DNA of 44,276 bases, from IMG/VR virus record IMGVR_UViG_3300023251_000005, positions 1 through 44,276 of that record. The stretch is one strand, 5' to 3'. The stretch is from a virus. Shown one piece after another: positions 1-7,911 of the stretch. The notes under the pieces are model-generated. The model ran no database searches. It was not told the origin of the DNA and worked only from the letters and a program-made list of their open reading frames with translations. Both the position numbers and the translations under genes were made by a program. Each line of letters begins with the position of its first letter. Within the stretch, counting starts at the first letter, position 1.

Positions 1-139
1 TGCCATTAGCCCTCGGAGCGGCTAAGGTTGCCTCAATAGCGTCACTGTCAACAGGCGGCAGAGATGCAGCTAAGCTCTCGAACTGCGCGTTTGGTGACAA
101 CCACATCGTGAAGGGTTTGCTGAAAGATGCTGCCCAACC
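1..139. repeat. Terminal direct repeat, left copy
   Basis: These 139 bases recur at 44138-44276 with one mismatch (T at 13, G at 44150). The copy lies inside the tail tubular protein B gene and the mismatch is synonymous (AGG or CGG arginine on the minus strand). Removing one copy gives a 44,137-bp circle in which that gene reads through without a frameshift. The simplest reading is assembly overlap of a circular or circularly permuted genome, with the mismatch reflecting population variation. A true terminal repeat is possible but less likely inside a structural gene. Confidence 0.95.
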
Positions 140-1306
140 AAGCCTCTGCTCCCAAAAGTAAACCAAAGCAGGCATGTTGTTCGTGCCACTAAAAGGCTCT
201 TCAGCAGATGGTGGTGCGTCTTCGTTATCTGCTTTAATGTTATCATCGACAAACACCTCTGTCTCTGTGAGCTGCCACTTCGTAACTGAGTCTGTACGAG
301 TTACCTTGCAAATCTCAGTAAGTCCATCTACAACAGTTGGATCTGCCGGGGTAAAGATGATGGGGCTCCCCTGCCGTGCGGTGCCATACTCTTCACCACT
401 TGCATCGTTCTCAATCACAACCGTCCCATCAACCCCTGCCTCGATAATCAACACATACTCGGTTTTTGTTTTCAGAGTCCGACCAACGATGGACGAGGCA
501 GGCCAGTCGTCACCAAGCTCAGCCATCGGGTCGGGCCAAGCTCTCAACTTGTTTCTCGCGTACGGGTCTGGTTCCACAGTACCAATGTAACCAAAAACTC
601 CGATGTCATACTTGTAGAACCGGTACTCTTTAGGTCCACCGGCTGCAGGTATCCACCAAGCAATCAGGTTGACGTTGCCATCTGTCGAGTTCAACTTGTA
701 CGTGTTGACCTTCAGCTCCGTGCCGGGTAGACTCTCTTCACCAGTGTCCCCGTCCACTGCAGTCACCAGGTACCGGTACGTCAAGCTCCCCTTTGTTTCC
801 TTCCCCACGTTAGCACCAAGCTGCATATCAGGTGGTGGATCGGTTGCCGGTAAGAAATCAATAACCTCCAGATTCCAATTAGTATCACTGAGCCGCGAGA
901 GCTTCCTTGGATCGTAATATGGGTCTGCAATGTAGACAACGTCACCAGACTGCGCGAGCCTCAAATTCCTCAAACCCCCATCAGAATACGGGGTAACGAT
1001 TGAATCTATTCTAGCGTCATCTTTCCAAACAGACATCTTATCATCTGAAAACTCCAACACACGAGACTCGATTGTAGAAAACACAAAAGGTTTAAGCAGC
1101 ACAGAATCATGGCTCGAACCCTGATCGTCTGCATACCCTAGAAAGCGGAAACCCGGTCTACGCGTTGCCGGTCCCTGTGCTATGCCAACGGCGTTCAGCA
1201 TCTTCTTGCAGCTAGACTTCACACGAGCATGTTCCACTCGTGCAGCCATAAGCTCAGAGCTTTCGCCACCACTAAATATATTAACCAGTATTGCGTTGCC
1301 TGGCAC
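1..1306 (-). CDS. Tail tubular protein B-like (gp12-like), N-terminal part; continues at the right end of the window
   Basis: This is the 5' part of a minus-strand gene that leaves the window at base 1 and continues at 44137 down to 43065, giving 792 residues in the closed circle. The start is GTG at 1306, which shares one base with the TAG stop of the upstream tail gene (TAGTG); a later in-frame ATG lies at 1249. The N-terminus (MPGNAILVNIFSGGESSELM, then AARVEH and ATRRPGFRF) has the pattern typical of the large nozzle or tail tubular protein B family: a glycine-rich FSGGE start, an AARV segment, then a TRRPG segment. In T7-type virions this protein forms the tail nozzle below the gp11-like adaptor ring. 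Its position directly after the gp11-like gene and before a gp14-like gene supports the call. Confidence 0.85.
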   Translation of the reverse strand, partial: MPGNAILVNIFSGGESSELMAARVEHARVKSSCKKMLNAVGIAQGPATRRPGFRFLGYADDQGSSHDSVLLKPFVFSTIESRVLEFSDDKMSVWKDDARIDSIVTPYSDGGLRNLRLAQSGDVVYIADPYYDPRKLSRLSDTNWNLEVIDFLPATDPPPDMQLGANVGKETKGSLTYRYLVTAVDGDTGEESLPGTELKVNTYKLNSTDGNVNLIAWWIPAAGGPKEYRFYKYDIGVFGYIGTVEPDPYARNKLRAWPDPMAELGDDWPASSIVGRTLKTKTEYVLIIEAGVDGTVVIENDASGEEYGTARQGSPIIFTPADPTVVDGLTEICKVTRTDSVTKWQLTETEVFVDDNIKADNEDAPPSAEEPFSGTNNMPALVYFWEQRLGWAASFSKPFTMWLSPNAQFESLAASLPPVDSDAIEATLAAPRANG

Positions 1307-1923
1307 TATACATCCCCCCCATCAGCAGTCATGCCGGGGTATTCGCGAGCTGCGAGAATGGTACTTGTACGGTTCTCGTCTTGCACGCGCACGTGGTTCG
1401 ATTTAGCATCACTGAGCTTCGCCAGCTCAAACGCGAGTCCATAGTTCTTCAGCGCAGTCTGCCCCTCTTCCATCCGGGCAAGAGGCGGTCCTATTTCAGC
1501 AGCCAACTTGAAAGCTGCAGCATCAAGAAAGTCAGCCTTTGCTTTACCGAGATCCGACTCATAATACACAACGATCCGAGCGTATGCAGGTGAGGCATCC
1601 GTGTATATCTTTTTACCACGCACCTCTTCAAAGTCGATGATAGGAGCTTTCAGATCCGCAGACTCACGTACATCCACAACACACTCGCACTCTGCTGTGA
1701 TCTGGTACGCGAGTTCATACCCAAAAGCCGGAGCAGCTTCCAGAAGCGTCAACTCAAGCCACTCTGTAGCGAAGCTGAAGGGGTGAGCACACAACAACTC
1801 TTTCACGATCTGAACAACAGCCGCGTTGCATCGCCTTGCAGAGTTGGTGCCCTGCGTCAGAGATGAGATCTCTTTAAGCCCCAACTTCCGGCATGCTTTT
1901 TGTGAGATAATTAACAGACTCAT
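1306..1923 (-). CDS. Tail tubular protein A-like (gp11-like adaptor)
   Basis: This 205-residue protein begins MSLLIISQKACRKLGLKEIS, the helical N-terminus common in T7 gp11-type proteins. A later part (AELGPPLARMEEG-like text: aromatic-poor helices with Y/DAAAFKLAAEIG) resembles the gp11 helix bundle. In the virion such proteins form the dodecameric gatekeeper or adaptor ring between portal and nozzle. The length matches T7 gp11 (about 196 residues). It is preceded by a strong hairpin at 1942-1967 and an AAAGGAA ribosome-binding site, and its stop overlaps the GTG start of the gp12-like gene by one base, so the two tail proteins are probably translationally coupled. Confidence 0.8.
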   Translation of the reverse strand: MSLLIISQKACRKLGLKEISSLTQGTNSARRCNAAVVQIVKELLCAHPFSFATEWLELTLLEAAPAFGYELAYQITAECECVVDVRESADLKAPIIDFEEVRGKKIYTDASPAYARIVVYYESDLGKAKADFLDAAAFKLAAEIGPPLARMEEGQTALKNYGLAFELAKLSDAKSNHVRVQDENRTSTILAAREYPGMTADGGDV

Positions 1924-1941
1924 GTGCTTGTTCCTTTAAAA

Positions 1942-1967
1942 GTGCAGGGCTGCGTGCAGCCCTGCAC
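1942..1967 (-). terminator. Perfect 12-bp hairpin before the tail genes; terminator-like or leaky terminator
   Basis: GTGCAGGGCTGC and its exact reverse complement are separated by two bases (realistically an 11-bp stem with a 4-base loop). Read on the minus strand, the 3' arm is followed by TTTT and then the ribosome-binding site of the gp11-like gene. It lies between two co-directional virion genes. It may partly terminate transcription, reducing tail relative to capsid mRNA, or mark an RNA-processing site. Confidence 0.7.
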
Positions 1968-1987
1968 AGGCTCTACAGGGTCAACAG

Positions 1988-2275
1988 CTAGACTAGGCTG
2001 TTAGACTTCACCTTCCCCGAACCGTCCGGGTTCAAACCGGCTTTGATGTTCGCTTCCTCTTCAGCCACTTTTGCATCAGCAGCTTCTTTAACCTTGTCAG
2101 CCGCTTTTTCCTTGTCTGTCTTAACAACAGGCTTAGGCGGTGCTTCCCGCCAACACTTATGATCGTCAAGAGTGGTCTTACCTTTCACCACCGGGACTGC
2201 AACTTCTTTGCCGAGTGGGACCAGAAGACCACGATAGTTGGTCGGTCCTACGGCTATGAATGTTTTAGTAGCCAT
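1988..2275 (-). CDS. Small charged protein of the capsid cluster
   Basis: This is a 95-residue protein. The ATG at 2275 (MATKTFIAVGPTNYRGLLVP) is chosen because AGGAGG lies 9 bases upstream, while the longer frame would run through a hairpin. The N-terminal half is beta-like and the middle is rich in lysine, alanine and glutamate (KTDKEKAADKVKEAADAKVA), probably helical. No family is recognised. It sits between the decoration-like protein and the tail adaptor gene, so a head-completion or minor head role is possible but not shown. Hairpins flank it on both sides. Confidence 0.7.
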   Translation of the reverse strand: MATKTFIAVGPTNYRGLLVPLGKEVAVPVVKGKTTLDDHKCWREAPPKPVVKTDKEKAADKVKEAADAKVAEEEANIKAGLNPDGSGKVKSNSLV

Positions 2276-2311
2276 CAGTGCATGCCTCCTCTTTTCCATA
2301 AACAAAGTAAA

Positions 2312-2341
2312 GGGTGTGCCCGGTGCTACCACCGGACACCC
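2312..2341 (-). terminator. Intercistronic hairpin after the decoration-like gene
   Basis: Two 6-bp stems (GGGTGT with ACACCC, CCGGTG with CACCGG) stack across a 2-base bulge around a 4-base loop. On the minus strand the structure follows the stop of the 2356-2784 gene and precedes the ribosome-binding site for the 1988-2275 gene. No clear T-run follows (CTTTACTTTG), so stabilisation or processing of mRNA is as likely as termination. Confidence 0.6.
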
Positions 2342-2355
2342 CAAGTTAAGCCACC

Positions 2356-2784
2356 TTAGTTGGCGAGATACTCAAGAGCCACATCAATGGTACCTTCAAC
2401 ATCATCAGCATCATCAGTGCCGACCGACACCTTCGCCCACTTGTCAATCCCCATAGGAATCAGGAAACGTGTGAGCACATCACCCACCGCGAAAGACGTT
2501 TCAGCCGCAAAAGTAGTAACCTGCGACACCGCAGGAGCCACTGCAGCGTAAGCGTCAGCCACACCATCATCGCTGCTGTCCTGCAGCGACAGAGTGAGTT
2601 TGTGACCAAGACCAATCACGCACGCTGTTTTTGCCACAACAACAACAGCCAGAAGACCTTCCTGACCACCAACACGCAATCCGTTTTCTGCAAGCGCGGT
2701 CGTGTTTACCGGGAGAGTCATGCCAAGCTCAAAAGCATTACTTTCAAAAATCAATTTATGTCCGTACATTTCTTTCACCTCCAT
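2356..2784 (-). CDS. Head decoration-like protein (Bbp16-type candidate)
   Basis: This 142-residue protein is encoded directly downstream of the major capsid gene, where many podoviruses carry a decoration protein. It is a small-residue-rich beta protein with alternating hydrophobic stretches (LLAVVVVAKTACVIGLGHKL) and a C-terminus in the style of a capsid-binding jelly-roll (GTIDVALEYLAN). The overall pattern resembles Bordetella phage Bbp16-like proteins, but this is judged by eye. Its role would be to stabilise the expanded capsid. A GAGG-type ribosome-binding site precedes the ATG at 2784. Confidence 0.55.
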   Translation of the reverse strand: MEVKEMYGHKLIFESNAFELGMTLPVNTTALAENGLRVGGQEGLLAVVVVAKTACVIGLGHKLTLSLQDSSDDGVADAYAAVAPAVSQVTTFAAETSFAVGDVLTRFLIPMGIDKWAKVSVGTDDADDVEGTIDVALEYLAN

Positions 2785-2829
2785 AGTGAATTAAAAATCA
2801 ATACATCAGTTTGCTACAAGGTTACAGCC

Positions 2830-2848
2830 GCTGCCCCAAAGGGGCAGC
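2830..2848 (-). terminator. Perfect 8-bp hairpin just downstream of the major capsid gene
   Basis: GCTGCCCC, a 3-base loop and GGGGCAGC form a perfect stem 14 bases after the capsid stop codon. No T-run follows on the minus strand, so it is not a classical Rho-independent terminator. It could protect the 3' end of abundant capsid mRNA or act as an RNase processing site. Confidence 0.65.
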
Positions 2849-2861
2849 AACCAGTTACGTT

Positions 2862-3779
2862 CTAGGCAGCGAGAAAAGCCTCGGAACCGTCCAACAGGTT
2901 GTACGAAGTGACAACCGGGATACCATTCCATGTGTCAATCTGACGATTGAACTCAGTGTCCTGCACACCCATCTGCAACGCGGTCTGCTTGAAAGGAGCC
3001 AGAGCCATGTTGCGGCACTTCGGATGACACATGATGAGCGTGTCAGAAGGTGTTCCACGAACGTCCGCGATCAGATCGTCAATCTGCGTGGCAGTCGGCA
3101 GCTTGGCGGCTTGAACGTTGGCGATCAGTCCAACAGTCTTGTTGGAGATATTCTGCCAACCGAAGCGACCCTTCAGCGCAACACCATAACCAAGTACATT
3201 GGTCTTGCTGCGAAGATGGTACAGCGAGCCACCGTAGAGCAGTTCACGATTGAGCAACGCGCCCATCTTGAACCCGGAAGGATCGAACAGACCCATGTTG
3301 ATGCCCTCTTCAAAGCGCACGATCATGATGGTGTACACGGCACCTGTGGTTGCAGCGGTACGCATGACGTTTCCATCAGCGATAGCTTTTGCCATCCAGT
3401 TGTCGTAGTACAGCTTCCGCTCAGTGTCCATTCCTGCCTGCTTCAGCACCATTGTTTCCTTGGCAGCAAAGTACGCAGCAGGACCACCGAACTGGTCGAT
3501 GGTATCCTGTGCCTGCTCCATCTCACCACCAAGCACGGACAAGTCCGTCTTGACGAGTCCAGTGCTTGCGTTCACGACAGGCAGCGGAGCATCAGCATTA
3601 ACGAACTGTGCACCGGTGATTTCGGTCAGTTTCTCTGCCATGTTCCACAAACCGTGACTTGCCGCTTCCCAACGCAGACGCTCCAGAATCGGGGTCTTCT
3701 CCGTGAGGTCATCAGCCATCTTCGGCTGCTTCTTGGCAAACTTCAGTCCAATTTCTTTCAGATTATATGTTTCACTCAT
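2862..3779 (-). CDS. Major capsid protein (GP7/podovirus type)
   Basis: This 305-residue protein has the order and features of the podoviral major capsid family often labelled GP7. A helical N-terminus (LKEIGLKFAKKQPKMADDL) is followed by a central region ending AALLNRELL-like text, a segment DTLIMCHPKCRNMALAPFK, and a conserved C-terminal strand (DTWNGIPVVTSYNLLDGSEA). It assembles the icosahedral shell on the scaffold encoded immediately upstream. GAGGAGG precedes the ATG at 3779, consistent with high expression. A hairpin follows the stop. The portal-small protein-scaffold-capsid order is standard. Confidence 0.9.
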   Translation of the reverse strand: MSETYNLKEIGLKFAKKQPKMADDLTEKTPILERLRWEAASHGLWNMAEKLTEITGAQFVNADAPLPVVNASTGLVKTDLSVLGGEMEQAQDTIDQFGGPAAYFAAKETMVLKQAGMDTERKLYYDNWMAKAIADGNVMRTAATTGAVYTIMIVRFEEGINMGLFDPSGFKMGALLNRELLYGGSLYHLRSKTNVLGYGVALKGRFGWQNISNKTVGLIANVQAAKLPTATQIDDLIADVRGTPSDTLIMCHPKCRNMALAPFKQTALQMGVQDTEFNRQIDTWNGIPVVTSYNLLDGSEAFLAA

Positions 3780-3816
3780 GACTCTTGTTCCTCCTCGTTA
3801 CTACGTGTAGCCGATA

Positions 3817-4647
3817 CTACGTCTTCGCCTCTTTAAAAAGTTCCTGATATGACGTTTTAGTATCGACAGGTTTGTCTGGATCGTTCCCACCACCGGGTCC
3901 CCCGGCACCGAGACTCTCCTCTCCAATTAAGGTGCTGACTAAATGCAGTACCTCTACTACAACGGGATCATTAACCTTCCCACTGTTTGAAAGCGCAGGT
4001 GCGAGTCTACCTTCCATCCTGCGGTCGAGCAGAGCTAAGGTTACCAACGCTTTTGCTCTGTTGGCATCGTACGTGGTTCCCACCCACTTCGTCTTCAAGA
4101 AGGATTCACCGGCTGCGATCAGATCTGCCTGACCGGCAGCAAGCTCTCCTGCCTGCCACACAGCAAGTGCTTGCGCGGCTTCAGGATCTACCCGGTTCTC
4201 CAAACAAAACTGTCTGAAACGATCAATCGAGCCTGTTTGATCGTTGGCTGCGATGTCATTACCCTCTGCATCCTTACCAAAATCAAACACATAGTCCTCA
4301 GCTTTAAGACCTGTGAGTGTATTACCTCTCTCAGCAGCACTCAGAGCAGCCTCAAGCGACTCAAAGCCTTTCAGCTTCTCGTGGGACGCTTCAGGCAAGT
4401 CCTTGTACCACACCTCAGCCGGGGGCTGTTTGAGAGCTTCTTCTGCTGCTAACCTCGCAGCATCCGACAAATTAGCTGCCGGTGGATCTGCTGCAGGTGG
4501 ATCTGCTGCAGGTGGATCTGCTGCAGGTGGATCTGCTGCAGGTGGATCTGCTGCCGGTGGTGTTGCTGCCGGTGGTGTTGCTGCCGGTGGTGCCGCTGTT
4601 CCTGCCGCATCGTTTGCTGCGCCCGTAGGCTTTGCAAAGTCAGTCAT
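3817..4647 (-). CDS. Capsid scaffolding protein-like, with proline-rich repeat
   Basis: This is a 276-residue acidic, alanine-rich protein between portal and capsid, the normal place of a scaffold. Residues about 18-58 are a PPAAD/PPAAT repeat encoded by eight 15-bp units. After it comes a charged helical region (LSDAARLAAEEALKQPP, then VWYKDLPEASHEKLKGFESL). In this protein class a peptide near the N-terminus typically binds other head proteins and a long disordered linker is tolerated. The C-terminus is short and basic-acidic (YQELFKEAKT). It is expected inside the procapsid and released or degraded on maturation. An identity as scaffold is inferred from composition and position. Confidence 0.75.
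   Translation of the reverse strand: MTDFAKPTGAANDAAGTAAPPAATPPAATPPAADPPAADPPAADPPAADPPAADPPAANLSDAARLAAEEALKQPPAEVWYKDLPEASHEKLKGFESLEAALSAAERGNTLTGLKAEDYVFDFGKDAEGNDIAANDQTGSIDRFRQFCLENRVDPEAAQALAVWQAGELAAGQADLIAAGESFLKTKWVGTTYDANRAKALVTLALLDRRMEGRLAPALSNSGKVNDPVVVEVLHLVSTLIGEESLGAGGPGGGNDPDKPVDTKTSYQELFKEAKT
4475..4594 (-). repeat. Eight tandem 15-bp units encoding a PPAA(D/T) repeat
   Basis: The plus-strand unit is GCTGCAGGTGGATCT with small variants (GCTGCC, GGTGTT). Units run 4475-4594 in frame in the scaffold gene. Four central units are identical, indicating recent expansion. Copy number is likely to vary between isolates. Confidence 0.9.
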
Positions 4648-4657
4648 GACGTTCTCC

Positions 4658-5035
4658 TCATCTCTGCTTGATTAGTGTATTCAGCGAACCTGCAGACTTT
4701 CTGCGGATACGCATCATACGTTGAATTAAGTCGTGCACTTCGTCATCTGCGACTGCCAAGTCATCCATAAGATCTTGACCGAAGTCCTTCAACACCGCTG
4801 CCTTGGCGAGCCGTGCGTTCTTGTCTGACCATGAGGGGTTGAAGGTGCCAAGCCTGTCGAGGATCTCACAGAGAACACGCGCACCTGAACCTGAGCGAGC
4901 GACCGAATAAAGGTCTGTGAGGAAGTTTTTATAATCCTCGTCTTGCACTAAAGCCTTACGCGTGTCCTCTGGATCACCTGTATATGTTTCAACAGCATCA
5001 CTGTAGTCGTTGTCTGGCTTTTGTGGCTTACCCAT
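4658..5035 (-). CDS. Small head-cluster protein, Bbp19-like candidate
   Basis: This is a 125-residue, mostly helical protein between portal and scaffold. The pattern DYKNFLTDLYSVARSGSGAR followed by VLCEIL, F-x-P and a final basic helix resembles small Bbp19-type podovirus proteins, in which a short F..vf....G..VL..L motif is typical. The function of that family is not known to me. It ends 11 bases before the scaffold gene, so co-transcription with the head genes is clear. Confidence 0.7.
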   Translation of the reverse strand: MGKPQKPDNDYSDAVETYTGDPEDTRKALVQDEDYKNFLTDLYSVARSGSGARVLCEILDRLGTFNPSWSDKNARLAKAAVLKDFGQDLMDDLAVADDEVHDLIQRMMRIRRKSAGSLNTLIKQR

Positions 5036-5047
5036 GCGACCCCTCTG

Positions 5048-6745
5048 CTATTTTTCGGCTGACTGCATCAGCTCAGAAGCCATCGTACCCTCTGTAGGCA
5101 CGCTGCCGAGCTGAGACATTGAGTTCATTGCTCTCTCTTCCTGCTCCATCTCAGCTGCACTTGCTTCTCTCTCTGCTTCCTCAGCCATTGCTTTTTCAAA
5201 GGCTACATCATCAATTATTATACGAGCCGGTGCTCCAATGCCCCTTGCGAGTTCATCAACAGCCTGCGGTATGTCGAGCTTCATCATCGCAGTCGGTTTC
5301 AACCCGGCTTCTGACTGAGCTTTAGCAAGTGCACTGACTTCAATCACCAGAGCGCGTGTGGACTCCGCACCAAACTGTCTCAAGGCTTTGGCTACACTTG
5401 AGATGTACTCAACCTCAAGGGTACCTGCCTCTGCGAGCGCAGGCGGGGGAGGGGGAAACATACCCGCCCGGTCCAACACATTATTCGCTCGCTCAATATT
5501 GTGGTCAAGCACAACAGGTTCATATATCGAGATAACAGGCGCGACCATCTGTAGCTTCTCGCGCTTGCGTTCCATGTACTCACCAAGCGTCATGTCCGGT
5601 GGTCGCATCTCCGCTGAGATCGTTACGAATAGATCCGCGTTGGACACGGCTGCAATCCTCTTCGCTATGTCGTTGATCTCCTGCAGCGCGTACTGGTAGC
5701 CCTGCACCGGTACTTCATAGATAGGACCAACAGCAGTAGTGTCCGTCACAGACACTACAGTCTCCTGCCCCGGACCGACATTGAGCCGGTTCTTTACGGT
5801 GCTTGGTCTTTTGGTTGCCGGGTTTATCATCTTCTGCAGACAGAGAACCTTCAGTCGTTCTGTCTCGTTGAGCTGCCGATCGTGCCCCACCATCAGGTGA
5901 CCGCGACCCATACCGTAGTCGGAGGCACCTACACGCTCGAAAGGTGCGTAAGAGTATGGGTTCTCATGGTATCCCCCCTCTTTAAGAATGTCTTCAGTGC
6001 CTGCGTCATCACCATCAATGTTATCCTCATACATGATGGACTGCCAAGGCATGTTAAGACTATCAATCTTGGTTGAATCTCGATCAAGGCGCGGTCGGAC
6101 CACATGAATGACGTTGATCTTTTTATAGGGGTCCGTATCGAGCAGCTCCTGTGTTGCTTTGGTCAGCTTCGCCTTGCCATACTTTTTCTCAAGCTGCCGG
6201 GGGCTTCTGCGGATCACCCGGACTGTGGTGTCGAGCATGCCCTCGTCGTCCAAAGCGATACTGTACGTGCCTGCAGTGCAGCACTCCCACCTTAGCAAAG
6301 TTTTGTCAGAATGGTCTGCGAACAACAACAGGCCACCAAAGCCAAACAGCTCAAGGTTGCACATGTGTATAGCCTGATAGAAGCCGCCTGCGCGCAGCAA
6401 CGCGTTGATGAGCCGCTCACGTGTTGCAAGATGCTCGCGCACTCCGGGCTGCTCAAGTATTGCCGGGTCTTTCAGCGTGAGTCCGAACCAAGGCTGTCCC
6501 TCTGGAGTCATGCCGGTAGTCATCCCACCTGCAGCCCGTTGCAGCGACAAGGTTGATGAGGGGTTGATGTTTTTCTTCCCTCGCTGCAGGATGGACTCGC
6601 GCTCTTCACCGTCCTGTGGAAAGAAGCCTCGATGCGGTAGCAGACACTCGCTGATCTTTTTCAGATCCTCGTCTTCAGTGGCTTGGCGTTCGCCCTGAAG
6701 GTGCCGTGCTATGTCGCGTGCGTCCTTGAGTAGCGTAGTCTCCAT
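5048..6745 (-). CDS. Portal (head-to-tail connector) protein
   Basis: This 565-residue protein is of the podoviral head-tail connecting family (T7 gp8 type). Recognisable stretches are the N-terminal helix with LLPHRGFF and SILQRGKK, the segment LINALLRAGGFYQAIHMCN with LELFGFGGLLLF, ENPYSYAPFERVGASDYGMG and GHDRQLNETERLKVLCLQKM. It forms the dodecameric ring at one vertex through which DNA is packaged and ejected. The C-terminus is a long acidic, glutamate/methionine-rich helix (about residues 515-565). The length matches the family (about 535-560). The start ATG at 6745 lies just after the TGA of the upstream gene. Confidence 0.92.
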   Translation of the reverse strand: METTLLKDARDIARHLQGERQATEDEDLKKISECLLPHRGFFPQDGEERESILQRGKKNINPSSTLSLQRAAGGMTTGMTPEGQPWFGLTLKDPAILEQPGVREHLATRERLINALLRAGGFYQAIHMCNLELFGFGGLLLFADHSDKTLLRWECCTAGTYSIALDDEGMLDTTVRVIRRSPRQLEKKYGKAKLTKATQELLDTDPYKKINVIHVVRPRLDRDSTKIDSLNMPWQSIMYEDNIDGDDAGTEDILKEGGYHENPYSYAPFERVGASDYGMGRGHLMVGHDRQLNETERLKVLCLQKMINPATKRPSTVKNRLNVGPGQETVVSVTDTTAVGPIYEVPVQGYQYALQEINDIAKRIAAVSNADLFVTISAEMRPPDMTLGEYMERKREKLQMVAPVISIYEPVVLDHNIERANNVLDRAGMFPPPPPALAEAGTLEVEYISSVAKALRQFGAESTRALVIEVSALAKAQSEAGLKPTAMMKLDIPQAVDELARGIGAPARIIIDDVAFEKAMAEEAEREASAAEMEQEERAMNSMSQLGSVPTEGTMASELMQSAEK

Positions 6746-6746
6746 A

Positions 6747-6980
6747 TCATTTCACCTGCTTGGGCAGACCCAACGCCTGCGACAAACCTGCAACACCTGC
6801 ACCTGCAGCACCCAAGGGGTGAAGGATGTTACCTGCATGCCCTGTGTTCTGAGCGCGTATCTTTCTCAGATTGCTATCGCGTATAGACTTACTTAAAGGC
6901 TCCTTCTCCTCTTCCCTTGTCGGGAATTCTTCAGGATCAGGGGGTGCTATTGGTTCTGGTGATTTGCCGCCTCCACCCAT
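6747..6980 (-). CDS. Small proline/charged protein before the portal gene
   Basis: This is a 77-residue protein. The ATG at 6980 (MGGGGKSPEPIAPPDPEEFP) is preferred because GAAGGAG lies 6 bases upstream. It has a glycine-rich N-terminus, a proline/glutamate-rich middle and a C-terminal small-residue hydrophobic patch (LGAAGAGVAGLSQALGLP). No family is recognised with certainty. Similar short GGGG-starting proteins occur beside internal virion and portal genes in other podoviruses, so a virion role is a guess. Confidence 0.7.
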   Translation of the reverse strand: MGGGGKSPEPIAPPDPEEFPTREEEKEPLSKSIRDSNLRKIRAQNTGHAGNILHPLGAAGAGVAGLSQALGLPKQVK

Positions 6981-7009
6981 TGTGTACTCCTTCACTACTA
7001 AAATGTTTA

Positions 7010-7399
7010 CTACAGTAATCCGTTACCTCTATCCCAAGGCATCTTATTTTTGTTGAGCTTGTTCCTTGCTACCCTTTGATCGTCTGCTGTGGTATTCTTA
7101 CCCATGCCTGCTACCTGCTTCACCAGACTCTTCTCCTCGTGCAGGAGCGTACCATCGGATCTATATTGAGTGCGTCCGGTGCTGTTATTAAAATCATCGC
7201 CTCCAAGTAAACCCCCCACGCCATCATGCCATGTGTCTGCTTTGACAAGAGACTCCAGTGTGCCCTCCATGCCAATCTGCTCCATTACAGGGTCAATGAT
7301 TACATCCCCCGCTTTCATAATTGGCTTCAGTATAGGTTCAAGCGCACCCACTATATAGCCTGAAACATCACCAAAGAAATTACCAACACCTGATCCCAT
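7010..7399 (-). CDS. Hypothetical protein of the packaging/portal cluster
   Basis: This is a 129-residue protein starting at ATG 7399, which overlaps the TGA of the upstream gene by one base (TGATG). The N-terminal third is amphipathic and hydrophobic (FFGDVSGYIVGALEPILKPI). The middle is glycine/aspartate-rich (GGLLGGDDFNN) and the C-terminus is basic and probably extended (VARNKLNKNKMPWDRGNGLL). No family is recognised. Conserved placement between terminase and portal suggests a minor virion or head-assembly protein. Confidence 0.65.
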   Translation of the reverse strand: MGSGVGNFFGDVSGYIVGALEPILKPIMKAGDVIIDPVMEQIGMEGTLESLVKADTWHDGVGGLLGGDDFNNSTGRTQYRSDGTLLHEEKSLVKQVAGMGKNTTADDQRVARNKLNKNKMPWDRGNGLL

Positions 7400-7911
7400 C
7401 AAACACCCTCCCCATAGTGCCGGAGATCCAACACGGAGATAACTCCATCAACAAACCTGTCATGCTTCACCAGATGACACGCACCCGGTAATATCGCACC
7501 TCTATCAAAACCAACTGCATCCATCAGAGGAAACACATTCCTGTACACAACAGGAGTCACCCCGTAGATACTATCGAGGTGCCCAAGACCTGCTAACCAC
7601 TGCGCGGACTGTTTCATCATTTCAATACTCTCTTCAAGATCCAGAGGCGCGAACGTGCAGAAGTGTATCATCGCAGTGCGACCGTGAAACCCATTAAGCC
7701 ACCAACACCCGGTGGTGCCATGCTCAGGATGATCGCAGCGGACCAACCAACACTGCACGTCTATGACGTATGACACCCAAGTCTGCCAAGAGGTGACCTG
7801 CCCATCGTAGAACACGAAGTCTGCTGAACCATCACGCCTCATCAACCCGTACAATGCTGCGATGTCTGCAGGCTTTAAAAACCTCTTATGTGTAAAACCA
7901 TACTTAGTCAT
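7399..7911 (-). CDS. GNAT-fold-like protein (phage acetyltransferase-like)
   Basis: This 170-residue protein has a C-terminal half that follows the GNAT acetyltransferase pattern: AQWLAGLGHLDSIYGVTPVV, then NVFPLMDAVGFDRGAILPGA, a helix plus 'GF' beta-bulge segment typical of acetyl-CoA-dependent transferases. Proteins of this appearance are frequent between terminase and portal genes of T7-type phages, where some are internal virion proteins rather than enzymes. The substrate is unknown. The start overlaps the end of the large terminase gene by four bases (ATGA), so translation is probably coupled. Confidence 0.55.
   Translation of the reverse strand: MTKYGFTHKRFLKPADIAALYGLMRRDGSADFVFYDGQVTSWQTWVSYVIDVQCWLVRCDHPEHGTTGCWWLNGFHGRTAMIHFCTFAPLDLEESIEMMKQSAQWLAGLGHLDSIYGVTPVVYRNVFPLMDAVGFDRGAILPGACHLVKHDRFVDGVISVLDLRHYGEGV

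Noticed and set aside
2811-3836. Long plus-strand open frame (341 residues) opposite the major capsid gene
   Set aside because: It mirrors the capsid gene on the other strand and its translation shows no family pattern and a biased composition. The minus-strand frame has a clear capsid signature and ribosome-binding site.
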